Source: Sinonovacula constricta (Eukaryota; Mollusca; Bivalvia; Cardiida; Solecurtidae). From it: a stretch of DNA of 64,000 nt. A program made the position numbers and the translations under genes. The notes under the pieces were generated by a model. It searched no databases and was not told the DNA's origin. It saw nothing but the letters and a program-made list of their open reading frames with translations. Position 1 is the stretch's first letter; each line of letters opens with the position of its first letter. Positions 62,240 through 64,000 of the stretch are shown here, piece after piece. The stretch is taken from NCBI GenBank assembly GCA_007844125.1, contig CM017567.1, positions 40,153,176-40,217,175 on the forward strand, in the 5' to 3' direction.

Positions 62240-62892
62240 AATGGCTGCATCGTTACCGTTACCAATGACGCGTTTTTATTTCAAGATTAGTTTTCTAACA
62301 ATATGTGTGTTTGGCTCTAAATCATGACGTCACTACCCACAAATGTGAACGCTGTTTAAAAATTATCCAAAGAGTTCTAACAAATACGTCACCTTATCAG
62401 TCAGGATCTCTTTTAAGTAAATACATGTATAGAACTTAAACCGTCTATTGAACAATTATGAGCGGCCGGCATCAACAATCTACCTTTTCTGTTTAACAAA
62501 AATAATACATGCAAATGGAATAAGACAAAAAGCAATTTGTGCCACAAAATTTTAAACATCAGAAAATGAAAACATATAGATATAGCTAAATTATAAACTA
62601 GGCAAAGGTACAGCCAAGAATGAACTGGGTGGGATAATTCTGGTCTGTTGAAATATAGGCGGGCTTTTATCTGGCCTGTTATAATCTGGGCGAGTTGCTT
62701 CAGTCTGGGTGTGATAGGTATAGTCTGTTTTAATCTGGGCGTAATTAATGTGACCTCTTTTTATCAATGCGTTTTTAGTTTGGATTTTTATTATCTGGGC
62801 GGGGTTTGTCGCGCCTTTTTGGTTGGTCATATACCACCAAGTAAAGGTCGTTTAGAAAACCAAAGTTAGTTAATTGGCATAGTTGCACATCT

Positions 62893-63091
62893 TTAAGTCT
62901 TTCTGATTAACAAAACAAACCAAACAACTCTCGTCATCACGGCGATGGAAACTAGGACAGTGATGTTTACTGACACCGGCCACGTGATCCCCTGCGCGCG
63001 CAGAATTACATCAGAGCTGAAGTAGGTCATGGTTGCGTTTGTTACTGGGTCAAACACTCCACATCCGGGTATCATACTGACGGTCGCACAT
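62893..63091 (-). CDS. Terminal exon of a membrane protein, possibly ABCG-type transporter
   Basis: A very good acceptor (tctctttttctctcctag) opens an open frame of 66 codons to a TAA. It begins C-A-T-V-S-M-I-P-G-C-G and has an extracellular-like stretch with two N-x-T sites. It ends in a hydrophobic segment of about 20 residues (ITVLVSIAVMTRVVWFVLL) followed by a short basic tail. C-terminal exons of ABCG half-transporters look like this: a Cys-containing loop, then a last membrane helix and a short tail. The match is by general pattern only. Upstream exons would lie at higher coordinates, mostly beyond the window. Confidence 0.45.
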
Positions 63092-64000
63092 CTAGGAGAG
63101 AAAAAGAGAAATAATTTGAAGCTTTTCGGAAGTATGAAGGATTGACCCTGAATGTCCTCGACTTCGTGCGGTCAAACTTCATGCCTGGGGAAAAAGGCTT
63201 GTACCAAAACTAATGTTTGTCGAAGGAGACTATCGAATTAATTGTTCCCAGACATGCTTCAAATGTCAGCATCACTACTGCTATCTGTATAAACTAGATG
63301 TTCAAGTGATTTTATTATGAAATGAAGATATGCACATGTACATGAAATGCAGATTTATGAATGAACAAGGTCGCGCAAGATTACCGCTCAATGACTAAAG
63401 GGGCCAAAAGGGGGAGAAAGGTGTTAGCAGAACAAGTGTTCCACTGTCTCTGCATTACACGCTGTACCGAGACATCATGCGATATCCCTCGCGGAGCCCC
63501 ACTGCCTTCAGCAGCTTTACACCAGGTTTGCAGCCAGGATGAAGATTCAGATCACAGGGGTGTAGTGTTAATGAAATAAATCAAAGCGATTGTCGCGAAG
63601 CCATATACTATAGTTGGTCGGTACTATCGTTGGTCTATGTAACTGTTATGTCGCTTGTAATAAACATATTTTGGCATCTTTGTAACTTTCGATAAGAATA
63701 ACGCATAGTGTTAACTTTAATGCAAGCTTCAACGCACTTTTCTTGGTAGTTATTCATGGATTCATGGACATTCAGCAGCAAATGTCAAACTCTATTTGGG
63801 ACTTCGGTTAGCGGGTCTTATCCTCTGTGTCGAAAACCAAAATTGAAATTAAGAGACTTGCTTGTTGACCCGGATTAGTAAAAGGGATTTCCCAGGTATA
63901 TGCCGATAACGTTTTTTCCATGTTGCCATCAGAGTATTTGATCCGGGTCACGCTAACTATAGATTGCAGGCAGATATTTCTTTTGAAAACTTGAAGCTAG
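63092..64000. other. No gene seen
   Basis: A 72-codon + ORF at 63361 has no recognised domain or splice context. Upstream exons of the - strand gene ending at 62893 could lie here but were not identified. Confidence 0.4.

Overview
The window reads as animal nuclear DNA, most likely from a bivalve mollusc. It is AT-rich and intron-rich, with GT-AG splice sites, tRNA-derived SINEs, small terminal-inverted-repeat elements, and the 'tgaccttgacctt' and 'acggacagacggac' dispersed repeats that I associate with clam genomes. There are no bacterial operons, CRISPR arrays or rRNA genes. The species call is an inference.

Left part (1 to about 34.4 kb). The only coding sequence I can support is two paralogous terminal exons of a class I SAM-dependent methyltransferase, at 14728-15215 and 32829-33316 on the + strand. 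Both have the same splice acceptor, phase, stop position and 3' flank. Each lies about 350 bp downstream of a long minisatellite: a 33-bp period at about 11.5-14.35 kb, and 34-bp periods at 28.55-29.59 and 29.95-32.48 kb. The monomers of these arrays are recognisably related. This suggests a duplicated gene whose intron carried an ancestral 34-bp repeat that expanded separately in each copy. The upstream coding exons were not found. A third copy of the 3' flanking module (37.93-38.85 kb) carries the same 26-bp minisatellite as 16.47-17.06 kb. Other blocks are a very large 29-bp minisatellite (20.1-25.9 kb, about 200 units, with a 2.26-kb internal duplication), a 73-bp satellite (17.6-18.26 kb), another 26-bp minisatellite (8.05-8.64 kb), an 850-bp duplicated block (5.4-6.25 and 9.63-10.46 kb), and a SINE at 261-551 whose target-site duplication and empty site are both visible.

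Middle part (34.4-45.7 kb). I see no genes here. It holds SINEs, hairpins, MITEs and long compound microsatellites.

Right part (45.8-62 kb, - strand). This holds the most interesting object: a gene of about 13-14 exons that I reconstruct from splice sites and phase. In order it encodes a short charged N-terminus, a 44-residue module present in two complete tandem copies plus a partial third, two BRCT domains, an acidic linker with Y-[IM]-P-D-S repeats, two C2H2 zinc fingers, a tyrosine-recombinase-like domain that keeps most of its catalytic residues, and a C-terminal basic/aromatic domain. Every junction I examined is phase-compatible. One homopolymer frameshift (A7 on the coding strand, 50039-50045) interrupts the large exon. 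A tandem BRCT (phosphopeptide reader of DNA-damage proteins) joined to a transposon-type recombinase is the best candidate for an undescribed system here. A further - strand terminal exon at 62893-63091 looks like the C-terminus of a multispan membrane protein, possibly ABCG type.
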